A stretch of DNA of 64,000 nucleotides. It comes from Acinetobacter sp. ANC 3832. Its GTDB lineage: Bacteria; Pseudomonadota; Gammaproteobacteria; Pseudomonadales; Moraxellaceae. The translations under genes were made by a program, and so were the position numbers. Numbering within the stretch: position 1 is the first letter of the stretch; every line of letters begins with the position of its first letter. The stretch lies in NCBI RefSeq assembly GCF_002135415.1, contig NZ_NEGJ01000008.1, positions 2-64,001 of the forward strand. The letters are read 5' to 3'. Positions 39,572 to 48,714 of the stretch are shown in pieces. The notes beneath the pieces are model-generated. The model was given only the letters and a program-made list of their open reading frames with translations. It searched no databases and was not told the DNA's origin.

Positions 39572-40049
39572 ATGTATAAATCAGAACAGCTTGCTCAGAG
39601 TATTCGTTAACTAATTGAAAATGGTTCATATAAACCAAATGAAAAACTACCTTCTTTACGTGATCAAGTTCAACGCTCGGGTTTAAGCTTAATGACGGTG
39701 ATGACTGCTTACCAAGAGCTAGAAGCTCAAGGCTTGCTTTATTCAAAAGAAAAATCTGAATATTTCGTTAGTGACCATCAAATAAAGCATATTGCGAATT
39801 ATTTTATTACCCAAGTGGATTCTTTTATGGATGAAATTACCGAATCAAGTCAATAGTATGGATATTTATCACGAATTGATTCAACAAGATATTGGTGTCA
39901 CACCGAGCCAACTATTTAATATAGTGGAAGCACAACAGCATTTTATTCGTTTGAATTGTTCTTTTGAATGGTCTGAATCGATCCAAAATGCTTTAGATAC
40001 TCTCATTCGCACGATTCAAATCAAAATGACTCAATATAGATTTGAATAG
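39572..40049 (+). pseudogene. MocR/GntR-type regulator, decayed
   Basis: The start reads MYKSEQLAQSIR, then TAA, then LIENGSYKPNEKLPSLRDQV and SLMTVMTAYQELEAQGLLYS, a GntR winged helix. The frame ends at TAG near 39855. A second frame holds MDIYHELIQQDIGVTPSQLF and IRLNCSFEWSESIQNALDTL, which resembles the end of the aminotransferase-like domain of MocR proteins. Some 250 residues between are missing. A stop codon plus an internal deletion mark it as dead. Confidence 0.75.
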
Positions 40050-40407
40050 CTTAAATAAATATTAGAGCTCTTGCAAAAGTTAAAAAGCGTACAACACTTT
40101 ACTATGGATAATAATATTTGATTAATATTGAATGTTCTTCCTTTAGGAGAACGTTAGAATGAGGGTGAATCCTAAAAAAATAATCCGTTTCCTAGCCTTC
40201 TCCTGAGAAAGCAAAGAATGAAATAAATACTGATTAAAAAATCATCAACCCAAGGAACTTATTAACAAAATTTTCTATTTCTTTCCTCGAAAAAACTATA
40301 AGACTTTATATAAAAATCTCATAAAGAAGCGGTAAATTAATCAAAATAACTTACCGCCTCTGATATAAATTTATACCTAAATAGTTAGGCTAAAAGTTCA
40401 AAAAAAT
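40050..40407. repeat. Intergenic region with a repeat copy
   Basis: ATTTGATTAATATTGAATG (from 40117), followed by AGGAGAACGTTAGAATGAGG and then CCTAGCCTTCTCCTGAGAAA (to about 40206), matches the copies at 47037-47130 and, inverted, 30463-30526. A degenerate CTCTTGCAAAAG lies near 40066. No gene is seen. Confidence 0.6.
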
Positions 40408-41742
40408 TTAAAAATCATAAATTGCGGTAAAGTTTAGGCGATTATCAATGCCTTTTTCATCCGTAAAAGTTTTACGCTCACCATACATGTATTCAGCACC
40501 AAAGTTCACGGTTTTCACTGGATTGTAGAAAATGTTAATCCAACCCTCTTTTAGTTCTTTATTTTGAGATACATCGGCATGAACCAAATTTGCAAACTCA
40601 TTATTATCATTTGCGCGCATATAACCAAAGCCTAGTGTCGAACGGATCTTTGGTGTAATTTGTTGAGTAAAGCCAATAGTTAAAGCATCAAACTCATTCG
40701 GTTTAATATCGCCATTTTTATCAAATACATATGCATAATTTGACCAAAGTAAATTTTTGGTGTCGCCTTTAATATGATTATAATCAAAGCGAATCAAACT
40801 GTTTTCCGCAATCTTATATTTACCACCTAAAGCTGCTCCCCAAGCCAAGAAATCATCATGCTGTGCAAAGCTTGTAGCTTTTTGTGTCATGAAAATACGG
40901 CCAGAAAGTGCTGAACCATTATCAAACTTGTAATTTAAACGCCCTGTTAGTGAAGGCAACTTTAACTTTGCATTTGGATCAGTTTGAAAGTTTTGCGTGC
41001 CTGATGTTGTCATTGTTTCTGGTTTTGGATCTTCTAAACTGACCGCTAAGTTTAGATTTTTATCAATAGGATAGGTATATTTAACCTGAGGCACACGTGT
41101 TAAAGAACCACCAACAGACAATGAAGCATCGACAGTTTCAGGGAAATATTCAACAGCATTAAAGTTTGACCATGTTTGACCCAGTAACCAATTGTCATAA
41201 GTTATATAAGCATGGCGAATACGGAAGGTGTCACGACCTGCACCACCAAAAAAGTCCATCTCTAACTTACCACCGACATTATGTGCCCATGTACTTGGCG
41301 CTTTAAAATTCATACCAAATCGTGTGGCATTTAAAGTACTTAGGAACTTATCCGAGTTGTGATTTTCATTAACTGTACCTTCTATGGGTACAGAACTAAT
41401 GTAGTTATACATCGTCGTTGGACCTTTCACTTGATAGGTCGCATCGGCACGAATATTTCCATAGAGTTCAAATTCAGCACCATTCTTGGTGACTAAATTT
41501 TTAAAATCAGTTTTAGTGCTGGCTTTATTGACCTCTGCTTGTGCTGCAAGCTTTGGTAATTGCTCTGATATTTGATTGCTCTCTTCTTTTTGCTTTTTCA
41601 TCATCGCTTGTAATTCTTGAACTTGCTGCTGTAGCTGTGCAACTTGTTCTTCTAAACTTGGAGCAGCATGCGTTACCGATGTAAAAGCTAAAATTGAAGT
41701 CGCCAAAACACTTTGACCAACGACACTCATATATTTGTTCAT
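40408..41742 (-). CDS. DcaP-like outer-membrane porin
   Basis: 444 residues. A Sec signal (cleavage after SVTHA) is followed by a coiled-coil stretch (residues 29-70, LEEQVAQLQQQVQELQAMMK) and then a beta-barrel rich in alternating hydrophobic residues, ending in a terminal Phe (AIYDF). This is the Acinetobacter DcaP type, trimeric porins for dicarboxylic and related acids. It lies 292 bp downstream of the CoA ligase on the same strand, so it may bring cyclohexanecarboxylate or dicarboxylates into the periplasm. Confidence 0.85.
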   Translation of the reverse strand: MNKYMSVVGQSVLATSILAFTSVTHAAPSLEEQVAQLQQQVQELQAMMKKQKEESNQISEQLPKLAAQAEVNKASTKTDFKNLVTKNGAEFELYGNIRADATYQVKGPTTMYNYISSVPIEGTVNENHNSDKFLSTLNATRFGMNFKAPSTWAHNVGGKLEMDFFGGAGRDTFRIRHAYITYDNWLLGQTWSNFNAVEYFPETVDASLSVGGSLTRVPQVKYTYPIDKNLNLAVSLEDPKPETMTTSGTQNFQTDPNAKLKLPSLTGRLNYKFDNGSALSGRIFMTQKATSFAQHDDFLAWGAALGGKYKIAENSLIRFDYNHIKGDTKNLLWSNYAYVFDKNGDIKPNEFDALTIGFTQQITPKIRSTLGFGYMRANDNNEFANLVHADVSQNKELKEGWINIFYNPVKTVNFGAEYMYGERKTFTDEKGIDNRLNFTAIYDF

Positions 41743-41772
41743 GATTTAAAATTCCATTTTTATTCATTTTCC

Positions 41773-41800
41773 ATACATTTTAATACGCTTTAAAATGTAT
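41773..41800. promoter_or_regulatory. Perfect inverted repeat upstream of the porin gene
   Basis: ATACATTTTAA (41773-41783) is complementary to TTAAAATGTAT (41790-41800) around TACGCT, 31 bp before the porin ATG. It has no T-run after it on the minus strand. An operator or a 5'-untranslated hairpin are both possible. Confidence 0.5.
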
Positions 41801-41939
41801 CCATTTTCAAACACAACTTAATAAATAATTAAGCGTTTAAACAGGTTGCATTTTTACCAACTTATTTACTTACCTGACATTAGACTTTTGCATAGACCTC
41901 GCTCATTTTCTCCCAAAAAAAAGAAAATAAAGCGTTAAT

Positions 41940-42023
41940 CAATAGACTTCCCACATAACAATCTTTACTTTTTCTTTAAAGAAAAAATTAAAAGTTGTTC
42001 ATCGTTATGCAAGAGGTCTATTG
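41940..42023. repeat. Nested hairpin repeat after the CoA ligase gene
   Basis: CAATAGACTTCCCACATAAC (41940-41959) pairs with GTTATGCAAGAGGTCTATTG (42004-42023) at 16 of 20 positions. Inside, TTTTTCTTTAAAGAAAAA forms a second stem. The right arm carries the reversed AGACCTCTTGCATAA-type repeat. It starts 11 bp after the ligase stop and could end or process that transcript. Confidence 0.55.
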
Positions 42024-42034
42024 TTGCTTAATTC

Positions 42035-43672
42035 TTATTTAGCAATTAATTCTCTAAGCTTAAATTTTTGAATTTTCCCTGACGGTGTCATTGGAATATC
42101 ACTCCAAACTTCCAAACGTTCAGGTAAATATTGATTTGCTAGATTATGCGTTTTTAGAAAATCAACCAAATCCTTTAGCGCAATATTTTGTGCATGCTCT
42201 TTTAACTTCACGATGGCACAGGCTTTTTCTCCCATACGCTCATCTGGATAAGCGACCAAAGCAACCACGGCAATATCTGGATGTTTGTAAAGTAAAGACT
42301 CTATCTCCGCGACTGGAATATTTTCCCCACCACGAATAATGACATCCTTTTTACGACCTGCAATACGGATATAACCTTGCTCATCTTGATAGGCAATATC
42401 GCCTGTATCTAGCCAATCATCCGCATCGGTATCATTTAAATGTGGTCGTTTTAAATAACCACCAAAATTTGAACAACTCCGAATCATCAAACGACCTGCT
42501 TGATTTACTGGTTTGATATTGCCTGCTTTATCCACGACTTTAGTTTCAACGCCAGGCAAAGGCAAACCATCAGTATTAAATGAACGCTCATCATCATCCT
42601 CAGGGCGAGTCGTCGTCACAGCACCACACTCAGACATTCCCCAAGCTGAAATTACTTTCACACCCAGTATTTCGCGAGCTTTCTGTACCAAAGGCCCTGG
42701 AATCGGTGCACCCGCACATAGGAATGTTTTCAGTGATTTAACCTGATCATGATGTCCAGCCACAGTATTGGTCAGATCATTTAAAAATGGTGTTGAAGCC
42801 ATAGTAAAGCTGACTTGATGCTGATGAATCAACTCAACAGCTTGATGAACATCCCACACATCTTGTAAAACCACTTTGGATTTCAGCACGATTGGCATAA
42901 TCAATCCGTACATAAAACCTGTTTGATGCGCCATTGGAGAAGCCATTAAAATCACATCATTTTCATTTAGATGTAAGCGTTCGGCATACGGCACAATATT
43001 GGCATACAAGGTATTTGATGTATGCATGACACCTTTCGGTTCACCCGTTGTTCCTGAAGTGAAAATCAGTTGTGTAACATCGTCAGGATCTGCTTGATAT
43101 AGAGATAAATCCTGTAAAGCCTGAGGGTTTTTATCTAAACCATGATTAACCAAAACCTGATCAAAATTATTTTCACCCAACCCATCTACAACAATGACGT
43201 GTTGTAAGCTAGCTAATTTAGATTTCAGTTTATTTGCAAGTTCTTCGTGATCAAAATTGCGATACTTTTGCGGAACCACAAAAACTTTAGATTCTGCATG
43301 TTTAAGCATAAATTCCAATTCACGTTCACGGAAAATAGGCATCAACGGATTCAGAACCGCTCCGATTTTACTACAGGCAAACAACAGTAAACTAAATTCC
43401 CACCAATTGGGTAATTGACAAGACACTACATCATTTTTAACCACACCCAGTTGTTTTAAACCCAGTGCAATTTTATTGCTTGTATCTAAAACTTCTTGAT
43501 AAGTAAAAGAAATTTGTTGTTTACTTTCCGTTCTAAAATTAATCAATGCTTGCTTTGTAGGGTATTTTGCAACGGCTTCATCTAGTGATTGAATAATCGT
43601 TTTATTCAGCCAATATCCCTGTTTCAGCATTTTCTCCTTTCTTGGAGATATAAGTACCGCATCGAAGTCCAT
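42035..43672 (-). CDS. aliA: Cyclohexanecarboxylate-CoA ligase (AliA-type)
   Basis: About 545 residues from MDFDAVLISPRKEKMLKQGY, the N-terminus typical of AliA-type ligases; an in-frame ATG 63 bases upstream adds an unrelated stretch. The AMP-binding core is IFTSGTTGEPKGVMHTSNTL, then SAWGMSECG and DTGDIAYQDEQGYIRIAGRK with KDVIIRGGENI. It activates the ring acid to its CoA thioester, the entry step of the block with aliB, badI and badH. A medium-chain or aromatic acid substrate remains possible. Confidence 0.82.
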   Translation of the reverse strand: MDFDAVLISPRKEKMLKQGYWLNKTIIQSLDEAVAKYPTKQALINFRTESKQQISFTYQEVLDTSNKIALGLKQLGVVKNDVVSCQLPNWWEFSLLLFACSKIGAVLNPLMPIFRERELEFMLKHAESKVFVVPQKYRNFDHEELANKLKSKLASLQHVIVVDGLGENNFDQVLVNHGLDKNPQALQDLSLYQADPDDVTQLIFTSGTTGEPKGVMHTSNTLYANIVPYAERLHLNENDVILMASPMAHQTGFMYGLIMPIVLKSKVVLQDVWDVHQAVELIHQHQVSFTMASTPFLNDLTNTVAGHHDQVKSLKTFLCAGAPIPGPLVQKAREILGVKVISAWGMSECGAVTTTRPEDDDERSFNTDGLPLPGVETKVVDKAGNIKPVNQAGRLMIRSCSNFGGYLKRPHLNDTDADDWLDTGDIAYQDEQGYIRIAGRKKDVIIRGGENIPVAEIESLLYKHPDIAVVALVAYPDERMGEKACAIVKLKEHAQNIALKDLVDFLKTHNLANQYLPERLEVWSDIPMTPSGKIQKFKLRELIAK

Positions 43673-43771
43673 TCCTAAACTCCTAATTGTAATTGTGTGC
43701 GAAATTTTGAAGATATTTAGAATTGATGATGGCAACGCAAATGCACCATCATCTACCTATTCATACAAAGC

Positions 43772-44929
43772 TTAAACAGGAACGGCTTTACGCCCTGCTT
43801 TATGACGTGCAATGATGGTTTTCATAATTTGCGCTGTACCATCACCAATTTGGAAACCAAGTACATCCCGCATGCGTTGTTCCATCACACCACGGTCATA
43901 ACCTGCATGACCGAATGTCAGTAAGCATTGATGTACCACATCATAAGCCAATTTTGGACCCCACCATTTACACATGCCTGCTTCAGCAGTGTGTGGTAAA
44001 TGGTTATCCTTCAACCACAGCGTTTGTAAGCACAACAAACGGGCTGCTTCCACTTGAGTTTCATAATCTGCCAATGGATGTGAAACACCTTGAAATGCAG
44101 TTAATGGTTTTCCAAATGCCTCGCGCTGAGCTGCATATTCCCAAGCTTCATCTAATGAAACACGTGCCACGGCTAAAACTTGTAAACCGATGAGCGCTCG
44201 TGAAAAATCAAAACCTTGCATGACCTGAACAAAACCTCGATTCTCATCTCCTAAACGATGATTGACAGGCACATGTACATTATCAAAGAAAATCGAACCG
44301 CGACCAATAGCACGCTGTCCATGACAGTCAAAACGTGTTGTTGAAATACCCGGTAAATTCATGGGAACAAGTAAAGCAGTTACGCCATGTGCGCCCGACT
44401 CAATGGTTCCAGTACGTCCAAAAATTACTGATGCATCTGCCTGATCTGCTGCTGAAATTGAGGTTTTCTCACCGTTCAAAACATATTCATCACCATCACG
44501 TTCAATTTTTAGACGTAGATTTGCAGCATCTGAACCACCGCGAGGTTCGGTTAAACCAATAGAGAAAATGGCTTCGCCTGCTGTGAGTTTTTTCAGCCAC
44601 GGCTCAACCACTTCGGGATCACCATGTTCTGCTAAAATTTGACCATTCAATGATGCCAAAAGATTAATATAAGAAAAACTTAAATCTGCTTTTGCAATCG
44701 CTTCGTGAATAATCCCAGAAGCCAAACGTCCTAAACCTTGACCGCCGTATTGCTCAGGGAGTTCAGGTGCAATGAAACCCATTTCGCCCATTTTTTTAAC
44801 CAATTCACGGTCAAAATTACGGCTTTGATCACGCTCTAAAAAACCGGGAGCAATAAATTTTTGTGCAAATTTATCTGCTGTTTCCGCTAAAAATTCAAGC
44901 TCTTCTGTGATGTAAGGATTTTTACTCAT
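43772..44929 (-). CDS. aliB: Cyclohexanecarboxyl-CoA dehydrogenase (AliB-type acyl-CoA dehydrogenase)
   Basis: 385-residue acyl-CoA dehydrogenase that would form cyclohex-1-ene-1-carboxyl-CoA. Motifs are LPEQYGGQGLGRLASG, FSIGLTEPRGGSDAANLR and HQCLLTFGHAGYD. The residue at the usual C-terminal catalytic Glu position is Asp363 (GDGTAQIMK), unlike the gcdH and 48715 proteins here. It is 13 bp after badI on the same strand. The name rests on overall similarity and context. Confidence 0.83.
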   Translation of the reverse strand: MSKNPYITEELEFLAETADKFAQKFIAPGFLERDQSRNFDRELVKKMGEMGFIAPELPEQYGGQGLGRLASGIIHEAIAKADLSFSYINLLASLNGQILAEHGDPEVVEPWLKKLTAGEAIFSIGLTEPRGGSDAANLRLKIERDGDEYVLNGEKTSISAADQADASVIFGRTGTIESGAHGVTALLVPMNLPGISTTRFDCHGQRAIGRGSIFFDNVHVPVNHRLGDENRGFVQVMQGFDFSRALIGLQVLAVARVSLDEAWEYAAQREAFGKPLTAFQGVSHPLADYETQVEAARLLCLQTLWLKDNHLPHTAEAGMCKWWGPKLAYDVVHQCLLTFGHAGYDRGVMEQRMRDVLGFQIGDGTAQIMKTIIARHKAGRKAVPV

Positions 44930-44942
44930 GCTTATATGCTCC

Positions 44943-45725
44943 TTACTTATAGAATTTACGGAATTCAGGTTTACGTTTTTCTTTCAGCGCATTTACACCT
45001 TCACGTGATTCTTCAGTGTCATAATATAATTTCAGTGCATACATGCCCATTCCCGCAATACCCGCTTGATGTGCTGTATCCATATTGAAACTTCGTTTTG
45101 CAATCGCAAGTGCCGTTGGACTGCGTTCACAAAGTTCTTCGCCCCAAGATTGTACTTCTGCATCTAACTGATCAGCAGGGACACATTTATTCGCCAAGCC
45201 TATTTCAACTGCTTCTTGACCCGAATAACGACGACACATATACCAGATTTCACGTGCTTTTTTCTCACCCACGACACGTGCAAGGAATGCGGTGCCATAA
45301 CCTGGATCCACTGAACCCATCTTCGGTCCAACTTGACCAAAAATAGCTTTTTCAGAGCAAATAGTTAAATCACAAATGGTTGCAAGTACATTTCCACCAC
45401 CAATGGCATAGCCTTGTACACGTGCAATCACAGGTTTAGGCACATCACGAATAGCGGTATGCAACTCTTCCATCGGTAAACCAATCGTACCGCGACCATC
45501 ATAATTTCCGTTATGTGCTGATTGATCACCACCTGTACAAAAAGCTTTTTCACCTGCACCTGTGAGTACAATTGCACCAACATCACGGTCATAACCTGCT
45601 TTATTCAATGCTTTAATAATTTCATCACAGGTTTGTCCACGGAAAGCGTTCATTTTTTCTGGGCGATTAATGGTGATCCAAGCCACACCTTTTTTTACTT
45701 CGTATAAGATATCTTCAAAATTCAT
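44943..45725 (-). CDS. badI: 2-ketocyclohexanecarboxyl-CoA hydrolase
   Basis: 260-residue crotonase-fold ring-opening enzyme that yields pimeloyl-CoA. The sequence follows BadI of Rhodopseudomonas closely as I recall it: NRPEKMNAFRG, FCTGGDQSAHNGNYDGRGTI, IARVQGYAIGGGNVLATICD, VGPKMGSVDPGYGTAFLARV, and KKAREIWYMCRRYSGQEA. It resembles MenB too, but no menaquinone genes are near. It lies between badH (52 bp) and aliB in one operon. Confidence 0.92.
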   Translation of the reverse strand: MNFEDILYEVKKGVAWITINRPEKMNAFRGQTCDEIIKALNKAGYDRDVGAIVLTGAGEKAFCTGGDQSAHNGNYDGRGTIGLPMEELHTAIRDVPKPVIARVQGYAIGGGNVLATICDLTICSEKAIFGQVGPKMGSVDPGYGTAFLARVVGEKKAREIWYMCRRYSGQEAVEIGLANKCVPADQLDAEVQSWGEELCERSPTALAIAKRSFNMDTAHQAGIAGMGMYALKLYYDTEESREGVNALKEKRKPEFRKFYK

Positions 45726-45777
45726 AATCTTTTCCTTTCCTTGATACTATTTTTAACGCAACATTTATTTGTTCCAA

Positions 45778-46545
45778 TTAACCATTCATGGTTAAACCGC
45801 CAGAGACACTGAGTACTTGTCCTGTGATAAAACTGGCGTCATCACTTAGGAAAAAGGCAATCGATGATGCAAGATCATCAGGTTGACCTAAACGCCCCAA
45901 AGGAATGGCACGAGTAAAAGCTTCACGGAGTTTTTCAGGATTTGATGCACCTTCTGTCACACCAGCTAATAAAGCGGTATCTGTTGGGCCTGGGCAAATC
46001 ACATTAATGGTGATGTTGTTACGAGAATGTTCTCTTGCTAAAGTTTTAGAGAAAGATAGTAATCCACCTTTACATGCGGCATATACAGCTTCACCTGAAG
46101 AACCCACACGAGCTGCATCAGAAGCAATATTCACAATACGTCCTGCATTACGTGCAACCATGCCTTTCAGTACTGAGTAATGCATATTTAACATGCCGAC
46201 CAAGTTGATTTGGATCAGCTTTTCCCACTCTTGTGGATTGGTTTTAATGAATGGTTTAAAAATATCCCAACCTGCGTTGTTTACTAAACCATCAATAGGA
46301 CCAAGCGTACTTTCTATGGTCTGTACAGCCTGTTCAACCACGTCTGCTTGAGTGATATCACATTGCACAGCAATAGCTTGCCCATTTTGGGCTTGAATTT
46401 CTTTGGCTAGGTTTTCTGCGGCTTGTAGGTTCATATCAAAAATAGCAACTTTTGCACCTTCTTCTGCTAAGCGTCGACACGTTGCAGAACCAATTCCACC
46501 AGCTCCACCAGTAACAATAATGACTTTATCTTTTAATCCTTTCAT
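45778..46545 (-). CDS. badH: 2-hydroxycyclohexanecarboxyl-CoA dehydrogenase
   Basis: About 255 residues from ATG 46545, which has AAGGA 7 nt upstream; the ATG six bases earlier is too close to it. Classical SDR: TGGAGGIGSATCRRLAEEGA, NNAGWDIFKPF, catalytic Ser/Tyr/Lys in SDAARVGSSGEAVYAACKGG, and the C-terminal FITGQVLSVSGGLTMNG typical of BadH. It oxidises the hydroxy ring CoA to the ketone for BadI. First gene of the operon, with an IclR-type box about 95 bp upstream. Confidence 0.9.
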   Translation of the reverse strand: MKGLKDKVIIVTGGAGGIGSATCRRLAEEGAKVAIFDMNLQAAENLAKEIQAQNGQAIAVQCDITQADVVEQAVQTIESTLGPIDGLVNNAGWDIFKPFIKTNPQEWEKLIQINLVGMLNMHYSVLKGMVARNAGRIVNIASDAARVGSSGEAVYAACKGGLLSFSKTLAREHSRNNITINVICPGPTDTALLAGVTEGASNPEKLREAFTRAIPLGRLGQPDDLASSIAFFLSDDASFITGQVLSVSGGLTMNG

Positions 46546-46639
46546 ATTCATTTCCTTGTGATCATTTTAATTTTTGAATCATTGTTCATAAATTTAAATT
46601 ACATAAAAAGGAAATTAATTTCAATTATCAAATATTATA

Positions 46640-46654
46640 TTTCATTATACGGAA
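46640..46654. promoter_or_regulatory. Putative IclR box 1 (badH promoter)
   Basis: TTTCATTATACGGAA, the reverse of TTCCGTATAATGAAA. About 95 bp upstream of the badH start. It belongs to a set of six similar near-palindromes confined to 46640-53956. Confidence 0.65.
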
Positions 46655-46852
46655 TTTTTATTGTTTTCAATATTTAATACTAAATATATGTAATTATTAT
46701 ATTTATTTAAAAAAATATGGATTATTTTGAAATTATTAGTTACATATTCAAAATTAAATTATCTAAATACTCGTGATTTTGATAATTACCAAGTTGATTT
46801 TTAAACTCCATAGTGAGAAAACTATAGCTTATAAGTATTAGTTTGATACATA

Positions 46853-46867
46853 TTCCGTATAGCAAAA
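46853..46867. promoter_or_regulatory. Putative IclR box 2
   Basis: TTCCGTATAGCAAAA, identical over 15 bases to the reverse complement of the box at 50096. It lies about 308 bp upstream of badH and could be a distal operator for looping or serve an unseen start site. Confidence 0.6.
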
Positions 46868-47390
46868 TATAAAAATCAACAATAAGCTAGCTTAAATTCA
46901 AAATGATGAAAATTAAATCCCTTTAGTCTGTTCAATTATTTGATAAATTTAAAATTTAATTTCTAGATGACTATGCAATATGTACAGTAAAAAATATCTA
47001 CAAAAGCCTATTTAAAAAATTATAAGTAAAAATAATATTTGATTAAGATTGAATGCTCTTTCTTCCGATGGGAGAAGGTTAGGATGAGAGAATCTTAAAG
47101 ATAACGCTCTCCCTAGCCTTCTCCTAAAAAGATAAAAGGAGGAATCTATTGTGAAAAATATTAATTAAAAGCTAATTTATTCGAGAGATTTATTATTCTA
47201 AGAGAGGTTTTGAGTTTCATTTAAAAATGAACAAGGATTAATTTCATTTAAAACCAAAAAATGAGTATTACTCCAATTCAATCAGAGCAATACCCTTATT
47301 TTTATACACCCATCCTACATATAAGCTTTTCATTTTCTTTAAATAAAATGAAACCCAGCCTATGCAGAATATTTATTTAGCATCAATAAA

Positions 47391-48587
47391 TTAATTACAG
47401 AACGCAGCAATACCTGTCTGAGCTCGACCTAAAATCAATGCATGCACATCGTGCGTACCTTCATAGGTATTCACAACTTCAAGGTTGACCAAATGACGTG
47501 CAATCCCAAACTCATCACTGATTCCATTTCCACCTAGCATGTCACGTGCAACTCGAGCGATATCTAAAGCCTTACCACAGTTATTACGCTTAATCAGTGA
47601 AGTTCCCTCAACTGAAGCAATCCCTTCATCTTTCATGCGTCCAAAACGCAATGCTATTTGTAGACCTAAAGCAATTTCAGTTTGCATATCAGCAAGTTTC
47701 TTTTGAATTAATTGATTGGCTGCCAATGGACGCCCGAATTGCTTGCGATCCATCGTGTATTGATGTGCTGTATGCCAACAAAATTCTGCTGCACCCATTG
47801 CGCCCCAAGCGATACCATAACGTGCACTGTTTAAACACGTGAATGGTCCTCGTAAACCTCGGATTTCTGGAAATGCATTTTCTTCAGGAACAAAAACATT
47901 ATCCATCACTATTTCACCTGTGATTGATGCACGTAAACCAACTTTGCCGTGAATAGCAGGCGCTGAAATTCCTTCCCAACCTTTTTCTAAGATAAAGCCA
48001 CGAATCTCACCAACATTGCCTTCCGCAGAAACTTCTTTCCCCCATACCACAAATACATCAGCAATTGGACTGTTGGTAATCCACATTTTTGCACCACTTA
48101 GACGATAACCACCCTCTACTTTTTTAGCGCGAGTAATCATACTTCCTGGGTCTGAACCATGATCAGGCTCAGTTAAGCCAAAGCATCCAATATTTTCACC
48201 TGAAGCAAGTTTGGGTAAATATTTTTGTTTTTGCTCTTCTGAACCAAATTCATTAATGGGCACCATCACCAATGAACTTTGTACACTAGCCATTGAACGG
48301 TAACCTGAATCTACACGCTCAACTTCCCGAGCAATCAAACCATAACTGACATAATTTAGACCTGCACCGCCATATTGCTCTGGAATAGTTGGACCCAGTA
48401 GACCTAACTCACCCATCTCACGAAAAATAGACGCATCAGTTTTCTCATGGCGGAATTGCTCAAGTACGCGTGGCATCAGCTTATCTTGACTATAAGCATA
48501 GGCTGCATCACGAATCATGCGTTCTTCTTCAGTCAATTGCTTTTCAATTAGAAATGGATCTTGCCAGTTAAATTTTGCAGGTTTCAT
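47391..48587 (-). CDS. gcdH: Glutaryl-CoA dehydrogenase
   Basis: 398 residues from ATG 48587 (GAAGGA 7 nt upstream; an ATG 15 bases earlier has none). Signatures: [57 protein letters not shown], and catalytic Glu376 in [20 protein letters not shown]. It oxidatively decarboxylates glutaryl-CoA to crotonyl-CoA. Downstream of the acyl-CoA dehydrogenase at 48715 by 127 bp. Here it would take glutaryl-CoA from pimeloyl-CoA; a lysine route is the alternative role. Confidence 0.93.
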   Translation of the reverse strand: MKPAKFNWQDPFLIEKQLTEEERMIRDAAYAYSQDKLMPRVLEQFRHEKTDASIFREMGELGLLGPTIPEQYGGAGLNYVSYGLIAREVERVDSGYRSMASVQSSLVMVPINEFGSEEQKQKYLPKLASGENIGCFGLTEPDHGSDPGSMITRAKKVEGGYRLSGAKMWITNSPIADVFVVWGKEVSAEGNVGEIRGFILEKGWEGISAPAIHGKVGLRASITGEIVMDNVFVPEENAFPEIRGLRGPFTCLNSARYGIAWGAMGAAEFCWHTAHQYTMDRKQFGRPLAANQLIQKKLADMQTEIALGLQIALRFGRMKDEGIASVEGTSLIKRNNCGKALDIARVARDMLGGNGISDEFGIARHLVNLEVVNTYEGTHDVHALILGRAQTGIAAFCN

Positions 48588-48639
48588 TGATATATCCTTC
48601 ATCTATTTAAATATTATTCAACTTTAAACATCTTACATA

Positions 48640-48712
48640 TGTATGAATAACGCCTTTAATTTTCTCCTAGAAGAGAAATTTAAGGTTTTATGTAAGAAGT
48701 CTTTTATAATCT
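48640..48712. repeat. Intergenic hairpin between acyl-CoA dehydrogenase and gcdH
   Basis: CCTTTAATTTTCTC (48652-48665) pairs imperfectly with GAGAAATTTAAGG (48672-48684), and CTTACAT near 48642 pairs with ATGTAAG near 48692. Similar intergenic hairpins ending in AAGTCT or AGGTC occur at 41940, 50930 and 54907. It may tune gcdH expression or be a small repeat element. Confidence 0.4.
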
Positions 48713-48714
48713 AT

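Larger units (their letters stand above)
46552..47390. repeat. 840-bp intergenic region with two IclR-type boxes and a repeat
   Basis: No convincing gene is seen. It holds putative operators at 46640 and 46853 (listed separately). A copy of the intergenic repeat runs from ATTTGATTAAGATTGAATG (47037) through GGGAGAAGGTTAGGATGAGA to CCTAGCCTTCTCCTAAAAAG (about 47130). A hairpin TTTCATTTT/AAAATGAAA at 47328-47353 lies downstream of gcdH and may help end its transcript, although no T-run follows. Confidence 0.55.

Noticed and set aside
43673..43735. Longer N-terminus for the AliA-type ligase
   Set aside because: The family begins at MDFDAVL; the extra 21 residues are not related and have no ribosome site.
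44943..45725. MenB (naphthoate synthase) as identity of the crotonase at 44943
   Set aside because: The signature stretches follow BadI and neighbours are badH and aliB types; no menaquinone genes are in the window.
47328..47353. Hairpin downstream of gcdH as intrinsic terminator
   Set aside because: The stem is A/T only and no T-run follows in the gcdH direction, so it is not called as a terminator.
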